From: Scytonematopsis contorta HA4267-MV1
GTDB lineage: Bacteria; Cyanobacteriota; Cyanobacteriia; Cyanobacteriales; Nostocaceae
NCBI GenBank assembly: GCA_019359035.1
Contig: JAHHIC010000085.1
Location: 1 to 64,000 of the forward strand
Direction: 5' to 3'
DNA: 64,000 bases
In this document: one piece after another, positions 8,701 through 17,000 of the stretch
Numbering within the stretch: the first letter of the stretch is position 1
Layout: each line of letters opens with the position of its first letter
Notes under the pieces: generated by a model
What the model saw: the letters and a program-made list of their open reading frames with translations, nothing else
The model's database searches: none
Told to the model about the DNA's origin: nothing
Translations under genes and position numbers: made by a program

Positions 8701-10949
8701 TCAGGATTGGGTACAAAGCGAACTTTAGTATTTTGATGAAGTTCCACCCGTCCTAGATTAAAATCAGCTTGTGCAGAGCTAGTACTGTCACCTAAAAATA
8801 ATAAATTAGGTTGTTGATAGATGTTGTAAGGAAGAGATGAACCACCTGGTCCAACATCGGTGTGATTAAATGCGGTATAGTTTCGTAGCGAACCTGTAAG
8901 AATTGGCGTTGTCCCACCTGCCGCAAATAGCTGATAAGTATCGTCTTTAACTCTTAAATCGTAGCGAGTAAGTGCTACTTTAGTGTTATAGTTTATTCCT
9001 TCAGCCTGAGTAAATAGTGTTCTGCCACGATTGGGAACTGGTCGTACCTCTGAACCACCATTTTGTGCCCAAATTCGGTCTTCCCAAAAGCCTAGTTCAA
9101 TTGCTTTTGTATTGTCATTGGTAATAACAATAAGCGCAAAGCCTGCTCGGTCTTCAAGTCCGTCACTATTATCATCACTACTATGGACTTCACTGTTAAT
9201 TTTCAGTTCAAAACTGAGAGTAAAGCCTTGAGATGAGTCAAGAACCGGAAATGCTGGATTAAGAGCAATTGGAAGACCACCATTATAATTACTGTACCCC
9301 GCAACACCGCTTCTATCTGTGACTAGTCGAGTTTGGTTACTTATAAAACTTTGTGTACCACCAGGAGCATTTAATACTGGGGGAATTGCAGGTGAAGAGC
9401 CAAATTGGAACCACCCTTGAGTATCGGGTGTACCACCTAATGTACCTCTATACATTGGTGTTAAGGCAGAAAGAACAGTCGCTGAAGTCTCCGATACAGC
9501 ACCAAAAGCTCTCCAAGAATTACCACCATCAAGAGAATATTGCCAAGTACCATTAGTTCCGTTACCAGTTAAACCTGTAACAGCAATCCCTTGATTATTA
9601 TTGTTTGTATCGGTAATTAGGTCTTTGATAAGGTCAGCTACAAAAATACCAGAATTGCTGGCATTAGGAATATCTTCGTCAATTGTTGGTAAAGTTGGGT
9701 CACCACCTGCATCTAGCACAGGAGCTCGATTTCCCCGCAAGCTATTAATCCAAGTAGTATTACTGCCACCATTGGGTAAACCAGGGTTACCACCCGCAGC
9801 AGGGAAATCTACTGACCAGTTAGTAGTTACCGTAGCACCTGCCGACGTGTTACTTGTATAAGCAGTCGCTTGTCCTGTTCTTGGTTGATTAGGAAATATC
9901 CTGATTCCACCGGGAGTGGGAGTTCTAGGAAAACGATATATTTCTACACCACTAGCATTCAGTAACCGAGGAATATCTGTAGCATTAGCGTTAGTAAAAG
10001 CTTCCGTGGTGTTATTCCAACCAGCATTACGAGTAACTGCGAAGTCTCCGGTACTATTTAGAGATGATATTTGAAGCGTATAATCTCCATTTGCTGGGTC
10101 GTAATTCAGGTCAGGAGTAATCGCACCATCCCTGTCACCACCGTTATACAGCACAATTAAAGTTCCAGCTTTCAACGAACTAAAGCCAGAACCTGACAAA
10201 GTAATATCTAGCGAACTGTTACCATCAACTAATTTATGATTTTGTAAATTTAAATTATCTGTAACAACTAAAATTTCTACCCATTCTTTTGCTCCGCTGC
10301 TACCTTGGGAAAATTCGTTGATGATAACATCACCAGCACTAGCTAGAACTTGACTATAAGCTTCCATCACCCTTGTTTGAAAAGCCAATGGAGTCTGTAT
10401 CATTCCTGTTGCAAATTCTAATACCCAATCTCCACCAAGTTGAGCACTACCAGTTAAATCATCCGACGCAGCAATATCCGCACCAATGAGACTACTCAAC
10501 CTTTGTACAAAAGCCTTACCTTTTTCATCTTGCGCTACATCACAGCTATACAGCAGGATATCTCCACCCTCTGTCAACCCAGAACCCCACTCTTGTAAGG
10601 AACTTGCGTAAGCATCTAAATTTTCTTCACTTAGCCAAGTTCCACCTAGCTGCAAACTCCCATCACTCCCGTGGGAAACAATGTGAACCGAACTATACTT
10701 ATTTTTACGTAAATATTTAGTTACTTGTTCTATTCCGTCTTCCTCTGGGTTTAAAATTACCACTTCTGCCTCTGGTTTAATACCAGCTATCAGACTTTGA
10801 TAATTTGTTATACCAGCATCAATGAATACTATTATCTTTTCCGTTTCGCCCTGAGTAAAAGTGACTGAATTTACTTCATGAATACTTAATAAAGCCAGTT
10901 CTTCAGAGGAAGTATTTTGACTGTCAGAGTTAGGTGTTCGGTTACTCAT
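2718..10949 (-). CDS. Giant DUF4347 / cadherin-like / RTX exoprotein (2743 aa)
   Basis: Predicted type I secreted surface or extracellular protein with no signal peptide. Residues ~38-205 are a DUF4347 domain with HIVSHGSDG (His93) and LLYSCDVA (Cys136). Next comes a lamin-tail-like region (~205-400, from DVIINEFSQGSSG), mixed Ig/cadherin-like and lectin-like segments, five near-identical 153-aa cadherin-like repeats (~802-1565), a second lectin-like block, an unusual Leu/Ile/Pro-rich insert (~1960-2104), Calx-beta-like domains, and RTX calcium-binding nonapeptides (GGNDTV, GGDGNDRLFGG) at ~2580-2690. The C-terminal tail matches the paralogue at 14074-25926 and probably carries the secretion signal. 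No cognate type I transporter is visible in the window: the C39 exporter at 35428 keeps its catalytic Cys and so looks specific for double-glycine leaders. Confidence 0.9.
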   Translation of the reverse strand: MSNRTPNSDSQNTSSEELALLSIHEVNSVTFTQGETEKIIVFIDAGITNYQSLIAGIKPEAEVVILNPEEDGIEQVTKYLRKNKYSSVHIVSHGSDGSLQLGGTWLSEENLDAYASSLQEWGSGLTEGGDILLYSCDVAQDEKGKAFVQRLSSLIGADIAASDDLTGSAQLGGDWVLEFATGMIQTPLAFQTRVMEAYSQVLASAGDVIINEFSQGSSGAKEWVEILVVTDNLNLQNHKLVDGNSSLDITLSGSGFSSLKAGTLIVLYNGGDRDGAITPDLNYDPANGDYTLQISSLNSTGDFAVTRNAGWNNTTEAFTNANATDIPRLLNASGVEIYRFPRTPTPGGIRIFPNQPRTGQATAYTSNTSAGATVTTNWSVDFPAAGGNPGLPNGGSNTTWINSLRGNRAPVLDAGGDPTLPTIDEDIPNASNSGIFVADLIKDLITDTNNNNQGIAVTGLTGNGTNGTWQYSLDGGNSWRAFGAVSETSATVLSALTPMYRGTLGGTPDTQGWFQFGSSPAIPPVLNAPGGTQSFISNQTRLVTDRSGVAGYSNYNGGLPIALNPAFPVLDSSQGFTLSFELKINSEVHSSDDNSDGLEDRAGFALIVITNDNTKAIELGFWEDRIWAQNGGSEVRPVPNRGRTLFTQAEGINYNTKVALTRYDLRVKDDTYQLFAAGGTTPILTGSLRNYTAFNHTDVGPGGSSLPYNIYQQPNLLFLGDSTSSAQADFNLGRVELHQNTKVRFVPNPDFNGTADISFRAWDRTNALTSGTAGVNLFPRGVTAPYSGSISETATVTINPVNDAPSFTNNTTLVAINEDITNPIGDVISNIFTGLFIDKDAGGILNGVAVVGNTANSTTEGTWQYSTDGNNWFNIGAVDDAANALALSENTNIRFVPVANYNGVPPILTVRALDNTYSSFTNGGSRVNINTATRGGITVIAENSNTITTIVNAVNDAPSFTNNATLAAIRANTANPTGNLISSLFTSLFSDPDTGASLSGVAVVGNTANSTTEGAWQYSTDGTNWFAIGTVGDGTNALALSDATKVRFVPVANYNGTPPTLSVRALDNTYSSFTSGSSRVNINTTTRGGITAIAANPNTISTNITGVNNAPSFTNNAALAAVAEDTANPAGNIISSLFTGLFSDSDTGASLSGVAVVGNTANSTTEGAWQYSTDGTNWFDIGSVTDGANALALSATTKVRFVPVSNYNGTPAALSVRALDNTYSSFSNGSTKVTLDTTTRGGVTAIAANPNTITTSITAVNDAPSFTNNAALAAVPEDTTNPAGNIISNLFTGLFTDPDTGASLSGIAVIGNTANQTTEGAWQYSTGGTDWFDIGSVTDGDALALSAATKVRFVPVSNYNGTPAALSVRALDNTYSSFSNGSDKVTINTTTRGGVTAIAANPNTITTNITAVNDAPSFTNNATLVAIPGNTANPPGNSISNLFTSLFSDPDTGASLNGVAVVGNSANATTEGAWQYSTDGNNWFDIGVVGDGANALALSAATKVRFVPVANYNGTPPTLSVRALDNNYSGFTIGDSRTNINTTTRGGITAIADNLNTITTNIIIPVNQNPIVTLLPGTSPNVLYTENDAPVIITSGTVRDDDSSNFDTGTLTIRFLSGGSADDRLNIRNQGTEANQINLDGRIIKYGSTQIGTFSGGIGTENLVISLNANATSIAVQALLGNITYANVSQNPSITNRTVEIVLTDGDGGTSIPVSKNIALTPQNDAPFVGEAVILYDGTTKLSPTNPQAAPGAPWFTYLNTAFLTGGEASEVAGSSSGITLTTDNKAYAGYIYYGIDFGTALLGGGKLQLTSTPLNFSFPKLDRNLGYTLSFQAELKSETNRLPGTDVNQDGKDDRAGFNVTLLSDDKKGIQLGFWGDRIWAYEDSTTQINPSDEPDNPLPRSNFRTLFTQAEGVSFNTKQLQNYNLTVFGDTYTLFANDNVILSGRLRDYSAFKPLNYPIDIPELPNIPGLELPNIPGLEDILKIIDISQLPNILEILNNPLVQSIIETLNVPDIPNISDFLNTTGFSNLLQLIDISEIPDVLTILNTPQFLDIIKTINSPEIQDVLEFLGTPELKKILEVLGSIKLEDIIQIPSAEITPPNPYEKGNLIFFGDNSVQAGATVNLSGISLTASKNIPIQLINEDQSTNPIRFTIQDFETAADNLIINPTSDNTSLIPNANIVVEGTGQVRIVTVTPTANENGNAKISLNVSDGTNTTTYTFDIRVFYINDAPSFTKGTNQTITAGAGQQTITGWVSGFNPGANELEQVVSSYTVNVTNNAGIFATAPTIDPTTGNLIYTPVDTINSSTTATVEVLVKDDGGTDFGGIDTSTTPQIFTVTVNPQVTSIEATDATAAEPGNDTGTFRISREFTKGNLTVNFAVDNNSTASNSDYALSGGVLNSAFSVVIPDGQSFVDFNLIPVDDNFAEARETLQLNLVTGSGYTINPIKNNGTVSIINDDVAGIGISFTTGLITTEAGGTASFNVKLKSQPTADVTFNLNSDNTSEGIISKNSLTFNSINWNTEQIVTITGVDDTLVDGDIAYKIVTSAAVSQDLNYNGINPDDISVTNINNDIISIEFNIINGTNLSETFDGTAGNDRIFAFGGNDTVVAGLGIDEIFGGDGNDRLFGGDADDRIFGEIGNDQMWGDAGEDFIYGGAGNDVCTGGFGRDTFVVTRNEGVDTITDFRLGEDSIACGSGLRFDSLLISQSGNNTLLIDSSNNRSLAILIGVNASTLTANSFRTI
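4640..5075 (-). other. Leu/Ile/Pro-rich insert within the giant exoprotein
   Basis: Encodes residues ~1960-2104 of the 2743-aa protein. It holds two successive ~48-residue units beginning IDISQLPNILEILNNP and IDISEIPDVLTILNTP, plus shorter flanking variants. The paralogue has only a few residues here (YNTPFGPVTPPDPYEQ), although the sequence on both sides aligns (GRLRDY upstream, FFGDNSV downstream). It is therefore an insertion or expansion specific to this copy. Confidence 0.85.
6255..8545 (-). repeat. Five 459-bp in-frame repeats (cadherin-like domains)
   Basis: Five tandem 153-aa units, each starting N-x-APSFTNN and containing EG(A/T)WQYSTDG and the VRFVPVxNYNG motif, repeat with a period of 459 bp. 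Near-identity between units at DNA level points to expansion by unequal recombination. The 3950-aa paralogue keeps only one such unit, at about 22990-23440. Confidence 0.9.
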
Positions 10950-11156
10950 GGCTTAAAGGGCTTACTAAAGTAGGAATGATAAATGGAACTAAAAACGTTC
11001 AAATTAGCTAAATAAGTAAATTAAATTACATTCAGCTAATAATTATCATCTCCCTAGCAGCCAAAGACCTCTGTAGTTATACTGAGGTTTCACTGAGGTT
11101 TTACCCAATAGACAATCATTGTGGGGTGGGCATCCTTGCCCGCCCTCCTATAATTT
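10950..11156. other. Intergenic gap with hairpin at 11124-11145
   Basis: Separates the first barrel gene copy from the next giant gene. An 8-bp stem (GGGTGGGC / GCCCGCCC, one G-T pair) with a 6-base loop lies at 11124-11145, just past the stop codon at 11157. It could act as a terminator or processing site, but no T-run follows. No small gene is evident. Confidence 0.5.
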
Positions 11157-13640
11157 TTATGGGAAACCGCAATTACCACGAGGAACAGTGGTAGTACCAG
11201 AAACACTAGGAGAAGAAATAGTATTAGTACTTAAAGTTCCATCTTCAACCTGTATCGGTCCCCCAACAGTAGCATCAATGAAAACAGTACCGATAGTATT
11301 ATTTTGTGCTTGTAGACAAATCCTATCATTAAAGCCAAAAGTTTGGGCTTTAAAATCATTAATCCCGTTAGAACTGACTTTAGCAAAAATAGTGGAATCG
11401 TCAAAAGTAGTTATATTCACACCAGATGTAGTATTGGCTTGAATTTGATTAGACTCAATCGCAAGTCGCAGTTGGGAAGTATTATTAGTAGTCGCAGAAA
11501 CACCATTAAGCTGATTTCGAGAAATTTGAGGATTATTACTAATATTAACCGTACCTCTTGCATTATCGGAAAGAAACACATTCACACCAGCATCCTGATT
11601 ATCGGTGATAGTATTTCTACTAATATTAAAAGTCCCATTTGTATTATTAGAAAATATCATATCCACACCTCGCAAGCTATTGACTAGATTATTATTGCTA
11701 ACATCAGCAGTAGCTTGAGAATTATCAGACATAGAGAAATCAACACCGATAACATTATTATTAATTGTATTACCACTAATATTAAAAGTACCGGAGCCTC
11801 TACCGACTAAATTAGTTGTCACACCTCGAAACTGATTTTGAGAAATCGTATTGTTAGTAATATTAAAAGTTCCTCTGGCTGTTTCGGAGATTCTAATATC
11901 AATACCATCAGCAGTTTCGCCAAGACCGCGATTATTATTTACAGAGTTATTAGAAATATTAAATACACCATTTGCAGTGTTATTCAACTCAATATTAATT
12001 CCATCACCATCTACTTCTCCGGTTCCATTTCTTTCAATGGTATTATTAGTAATCCGCAAATCAACTTGTCCTTGTAGGCTACTTAAATTAATCCCATCTA
12101 AGCGAGAACCTCTAACTGTATTATTAGAAATAATCCCAGTTCCATTTACATTTAATAAAGAAATACCACTGGTAGTAGAATTAGAAACAATATTATCTCT
12201 AATTGTAAAATTGCTAATACCATTACCGCTAACCCCAGCACCAGTAGTAGGAGAAATCGCAAAACCAGAAAGGGTGGTGTTATTACCCATAGTCGCAGTT
12301 CCAGTCACAGTTGGAAGAGTACCCGGTCTGGAAAGAGGTAAAACAATATTTCCTAACTGGACAGTATCAATTCTTTGTGTGACTCCATTAGATAAAACTT
12401 GCACTCCATCAGGAATAGTAAAACTGGGAATACCAGGATTTGTTCCCGGTTGCACATAAACAATATCATTAGCTTGAGCTACACTTAAAGCTTGGTTAAC
12501 AGTACCAGCAGGAGTTTCAAAATTTGCATTCCCACCTGCTGCACCTAAAGTAACATGTCGAAATCTCCAAGGTTGTCCAGTTGCAGGATTGTTAACAAAT
12601 AATGTTTCTTGAGTATTAAAAGACTCAACCTGACGCTGTTCTTTAACAACAATATTTGCTTGACGAAAAACAGATTCACCTAAACGAGCTAAAGCTAATT
12701 CTTCTTTTTTTACACCCCTTGGACGAGTTCCGGGAAAAGAAGTACCAAGGCTAACAATAAAATTAGTACCAAAAGTTTCATCGTGAGATAAAGAAAGACC
12801 TAAACGGAAATTATCATTTGGTCGCGCTTCCAAACGAGTACGCCAACCAAAAATATCATTACTGTTGTTACCATTATAATAATAGATGCCACCATAACCG
12901 CGCACATCGCCATTATTACCAATTTGGGCAATTTTAACGCCACCTTCAACATCAAAACCCATCATCGCAGCTTGAAAACTACGGTTAATTTGTGTGTTAC
13001 GAGTGCGACTTTGAGCTAAGAAATTACCCTGAAAAAAAGGTTCGGATAGGGGAGAAAAGCTTTCAATAGAATTTTCTTGAACTAACTTGCGAGTATTACC
13101 CACAGGGATATAAGCATTAGCTCGAAAATCCCAAAAATCGCTTAAAGCTTCAAATCCAGTACCAATTTGGCGAAAATCATTTCTATCTGTATCCCGCATA
13201 TCATAAGCGACATAGCCACCAACAATCAGTTTATCTTCGGGACTATAAAATCTATGTCCTAAAACCAGATTGCCACCAAAATTAGAATTATTATCTATTA
13301 ATAATTTTCCTTGAAAAAAAGTTAGATTTGCACCAGGCTTTTGTAGCAAAGGAACAAAACCTTCAATACCAGTAAAAGAACGTTCGTAACCGATACCAGC
13401 ACCAGTAGTAAAATCAGCACCAAAACGTGGTAGAACCATCACCGCAGTATTTTCAGTTGTTCCAGGTGCTTGGGTCAAATTCAGATTTACTTGTTGAGAA
13501 GAAAATTCAGCTTCTCGTAAAGTTTTAGGATTTTTGTGTTTATATTCAGACACTCTCACTTGAGCAATTGCACTGGAACTAAAAGCAATAAAAAATAGGG
13601 AATTTAAAAGAAGAAACTTACTGAAATGTATAAAACTCAT
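11157..13640 (-). CDS. Inverse-autotransporter-like barrel with beta-helix passenger (copy 2)
   Basis: 827 aa, the same length as the paralogue at 187-2670 and alignable without gaps. Layout is the same: signal peptide (FLLLNSLFFIAFSSSAIAQ region), intimin-like barrel, beta-helix passenger rich in NNT/NIS ladders, and an identical C-terminal end (RGNCGFP). Differences are scattered substitutions, mainly in the signal peptide, the linker (QRQVESFNTQ versus LQVESFNAQ) and some helix turns. The part encoded at 12751-13187 is DNA-identical to the other copy. It lies downstream of the 3950-aa exoprotein gene, separated by 433 bp of repeats, so it may be transcribed with it or from its own promoter. 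The role is inferred from architecture only. Confidence 0.85.
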   Translation of the reverse strand: MSFIHFSKFLLLNSLFFIAFSSSAIAQVRVSEYKHKNPKTLREAEFSSQQVNLNLTQAPGTTENTAVMVLPRFGADFTTGAGIGYERSFTGIEGFVPLLQKPGANLTFFQGKLLIDNNSNFGGNLVLGHRFYSPEDKLIVGGYVAYDMRDTDRNDFRQIGTGFEALSDFWDFRANAYIPVGNTRKLVQENSIESFSPLSEPFFQGNFLAQSRTRNTQINRSFQAAMMGFDVEGGVKIAQIGNNGDVRGYGGIYYYNGNNSNDIFGWRTRLEARPNDNFRLGLSLSHDETFGTNFIVSLGTSFPGTRPRGVKKEELALARLGESVFRQANIVVKEQRQVESFNTQETLFVNNPATGQPWRFRHVTLGAAGGNANFETPAGTVNQALSVAQANDIVYVQPGTNPGIPSFTIPDGVQVLSNGVTQRIDTVQLGNIVLPLSRPGTLPTVTGTATMGNNTTLSGFAISPTTGAGVSGNGISNFTIRDNIVSNSTTSGISLLNVNGTGIISNNTVRGSRLDGINLSSLQGQVDLRITNNTIERNGTGEVDGDGINIELNNTANGVFNISNNSVNNNRGLGETADGIDIRISETARGTFNITNNTISQNQFRGVTTNLVGRGSGTFNISGNTINNNVIGVDFSMSDNSQATADVSNNNLVNSLRGVDMIFSNNTNGTFNISRNTITDNQDAGVNVFLSDNARGTVNISNNPQISRNQLNGVSATTNNTSQLRLAIESNQIQANTTSGVNITTFDDSTIFAKVSSNGINDFKAQTFGFNDRICLQAQNNTIGTVFIDATVGGPIQVEDGTLSTNTISSPSVSGTTTVPRGNCGFP

Positions 13641-13718
13641 GCTTGCTTACCTGATTTACAAAATAACTATAGATTTTTAGTAGACCCCCTTGAATCTTGA
13701 AATAGTAGTGCGAGCATC

Positions 13719-13800
13719 TTGCTCGCTATTGGCAAAAGAATTGCTCGCTATTGGCAAAAGAATTGCTCGCTATTGGCAAAAGAATTGCTCGCTATTTGTA
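13719..13800. repeat. 22-bp tandem repeat (3 full copies plus a partial)
   Basis: Units at 13719, 13741 and 13763, plus a partial at 13785, each start TTGCTCGCTATTGGCAAAAG. Just upstream (13706-13725) is an inverted copy of the 28-bp unit found at 13826-14073. Confidence 0.95.
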
Positions 13801-13825
13801 AATTGTGATTGCTTACCTTTTACAA

Positions 13826-14073
13826 ATCGTGAGCAAGATGCTCACACTACTAAATCGTGAGCAAGATGCTCGCACTACTAAATCGTGAGCAAGATGCTCA
13901 CACTACTAAATCGTGAGCAAGATGCTCGCACTACTAAATCGTGAGCAAGATGCTCGCACTACTAAATCGTGAGCAAGATGCTCGCACTACTAAATCGTGA
14001 GCAAGATGCTCGCACTACTAAATCGTGAGCAAGATGCTCACACTACTAAATCGTGAGCAAGATGCTCACACTA
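13826..14073. repeat. 28-bp tandem repeat array, nine copies
   Basis: Nine copies of GAGCAAGATG spaced exactly 28 bp apart, from 13831 to 14055, alternating CTCGC and CTCAC variants. The variant GCGAGCAAGATGCTCGC can fold as a 7-bp stem with an AGA loop. The array runs directly into the stop codon (14074-14076) of the 3950-aa gene. There are no spacers, so it is not CRISPR. The same core recurs at 56258-56550. Confidence 0.95.
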
Positions 14074-17000
14074 CTAAATTGTCCGGAAAGAACTTGCTGT
14101 CAAACTAGAAGCATTTACCCCAATCAGAACGGCTAAATTCTGATTATTGGTAGTGTCGATAAGTAATGTGTTATTGCCGTTTTGAGTAATTAATAAGGAA
14201 TCGAACCTTAAACCACCTCCACAAGCAATGGTATCTTCACCTATTTGAAAATCAGTGATTCTATCTACCCCTTCATTTCTAGTCACAACAAAAGTGTCTC
14301 GTCCAAAACCTCCGGTACAGACATCATTACCAACACCACCATATAAAAAGTCCTCACCACCATCACCCCACATTTGGTCATTTCCAGTTTCACCAAAGAG
14401 ACGGTCATCACCATCACCACCGAATAAACGGTCATTTCCATCACCACCGAAAATTTCGTCAATTCCCGTTCCAGCAACTACGGTGTCGTTTCCACCGAAA
14501 GCGAAAATACGGTCATTTCCAGCAGTTCCCCCGATAGTTTCAGAAATATCTGAACCATTAATGATGTTGAACTCTATAGTGATTACGTCATCATTGCTGT
14601 TAGTAACACTCACATCTTCTGGGTTGAATCCGTTGTATCTTAAATCTCTACTTGTAGCAGACGAAGTAAGAATTTTGTAACCGATATCACCATCAACGAG
14701 CGTATCATCCACACCTGTGATGGTTACAATTTGTTCGCGATTCCAGTTGGTGGAATTAAAAGTAAGATTACTTCCTGTGGAGACAACCCCTTCACGAGAG
14801 TTATCGCTAGCTAAGTTGAGGGTAACATCATCAGTCGGTTTGCTGTTGAGTTTGACGCTAAAGCTAGCTGTTCCCCCTGCTTCGGTAGTAATTAATCCGG
14901 AAAGTGGAGTAATAGTGAAACCCGCAGTATCGTTATTAATGTTGGTAACATTAGTCTCGCCACGTAGGTTATTGTAACTTCTGTCACTACTCAAGGATGA
15001 GTTAAGTAGTTTGTACCCCACATTACCATCATCTATTTCGTCATCTACACCTCTGACTGTGACAATTTGCTCAACGTTCCAATTGCTGGAGTTAAAAGTA
15101 AGACTATTTCCTACAGAAACAACCCCTTCACCAAGATTATCGCTAGTTAAATTGAGGGCAACATCAGCAGTAGGTCGGCTGTTGAGTTTGACTCTAAAGC
15201 TTGTGATACCTCCCGTTTCGGTAGTTGTGGCATCAGAAACAGGTACGATGCTAAAGCCTGCGGTATCGTTATCGATATTGATGACATCGATATCTGGTGG
15301 ATTGAGGTTATTGTAGTCACTATCAGCGCTAGTTGCAGCGGCTGTAATAATTTTGTACGCAACATCACCATCATCAAAATCATCATCTACACCCGTGACG
15401 GTTACAGTTTGCTCAATATTCCAATTAGCTGAGGTAAAGGTAAGACTGCTATTTGAGACAGTACCTTCTAAAGTATTGTCACTGGTTAAACCAAGAGTAA
15501 CATCAGCGGTTGGTTGACTGGTTAATTTAACTTTGAAGGTAGCTGTACCTCCCCTCTCTTCCCCAGTAGTTAAATTACTACCAACGTACTCGATACTAAA
15601 GTTGGGAAAATCATCATTAGTAATATTACCCGTCGCAGTTCTACTGGGAGCAAGACTCGCGTTATTTGCTCCATTCAAGGAAACAGTGAAAGTTTCATCA
15701 GTCTCTGCTTTTCCATCACCGTTAACGTTAACGGTTATAGTTTGAGACAATGTATTAGGGTTAAAGGTAAGTCTACCGTCATTATCAGCATAATCACTAT
15801 TAGCAACAGTTGCTGTACCATCATTGGTGGTGTAATCTACGGTAATAGTTTGGTCGCTAGGATTAGAGAGACTGACAGTGAAAACATAAGGTGTTACCCC
15901 ACTACTTCCCTCGTCTTGACGGATAGTGACTGGAGAAATGGAAATTTTGGGAACGGGGTCTTCGTTACGGATAGTCAGTTCACCAACACCCGCAGCACCA
16001 GAAGCAATTGTGCCATTTGTTGCACCACTCAAGTTGATACTTAGAGTTTCGTTAGCTTCAAATTTATCATCTGTCGTGGTGTTGACCGTGAAAGTTTTGG
16101 TCGTTTCACCAGGGTTAAAGGTGATTGGCGTCAAGCTAATTGCTGTGTAGTCACCATCAGCAACCCTCGCTGTTCCATCACTAGTGTTGTAGTTAACTGT
16201 GACAATTTCGCTACTAGCATTGGAAAGGCTGACTGTGAAAGTTGCAGCACCACCTTCATCGATGCTGACATCATCGATGCTGATAGTGGGTTGAGTATCG
16301 TCGTTTGTGATAGTCAGTACTCCAACAGCAGTATCATCAGTAGGAAGTTTAGCACCGACTACATCAGTCAAATTAATATTTAAAGTTTCGTTGGGTTCAA
16401 ATTTGGTATCAGCAGTGGTGTTAACAGTAATTGTTGTGCTGAGTTGACCTTCTCTGATGGTGATGGGTGTCGGATTAATTGCGGTGTAGTCATTATCAGC
16501 AGCTGTTGCAGTTCCATCGCTGGTACTGTAATTCAGGGTTACATCTTCGACGTTAGCGTTGGAAAGCCTGATTGTAAAAGTAGCCGTACCACCTTCGTTG
16601 ACAGCAACATCATCTATAGTGATAGTCGGTAATGCATCATCGTTACGGATTGTCAGTGTACCAACACCCGCATTTACAGCGGCTATTGTGGCATTTGTTG
16701 CTGCATTTAAAGTTACGTTTACCGTTTCACTTCTTTCTAATTTGTTATCTTGGGTGGTGTTAACAGTGAAAGTTTTGCTGGTTTCACCTGGGTTAAAGGT
16801 GACAAGTGTTGAAGGAATTGCTGTGTAGTCATTATCGGCAGTTGTCGCAGTTCCATCATTTGTAATGTAACGAACACTTACTGTTTCGCTGCTGGGGTTA
16901 GAAAGACTTATAGTAAATGTCGCTGCTCCACCTTCATCAACAGCCACATCATCGATAGAAATTACTGGTCGAGTGTCGTTGTTACGAATAGTTAATTCAC

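Noticed and set aside
13826-14073. CRISPR array (28-bp repeats)
   Set aside because: Units are directly adjacent with no unique spacers, contain a hairpin with variants, and no cas genes are nearby.
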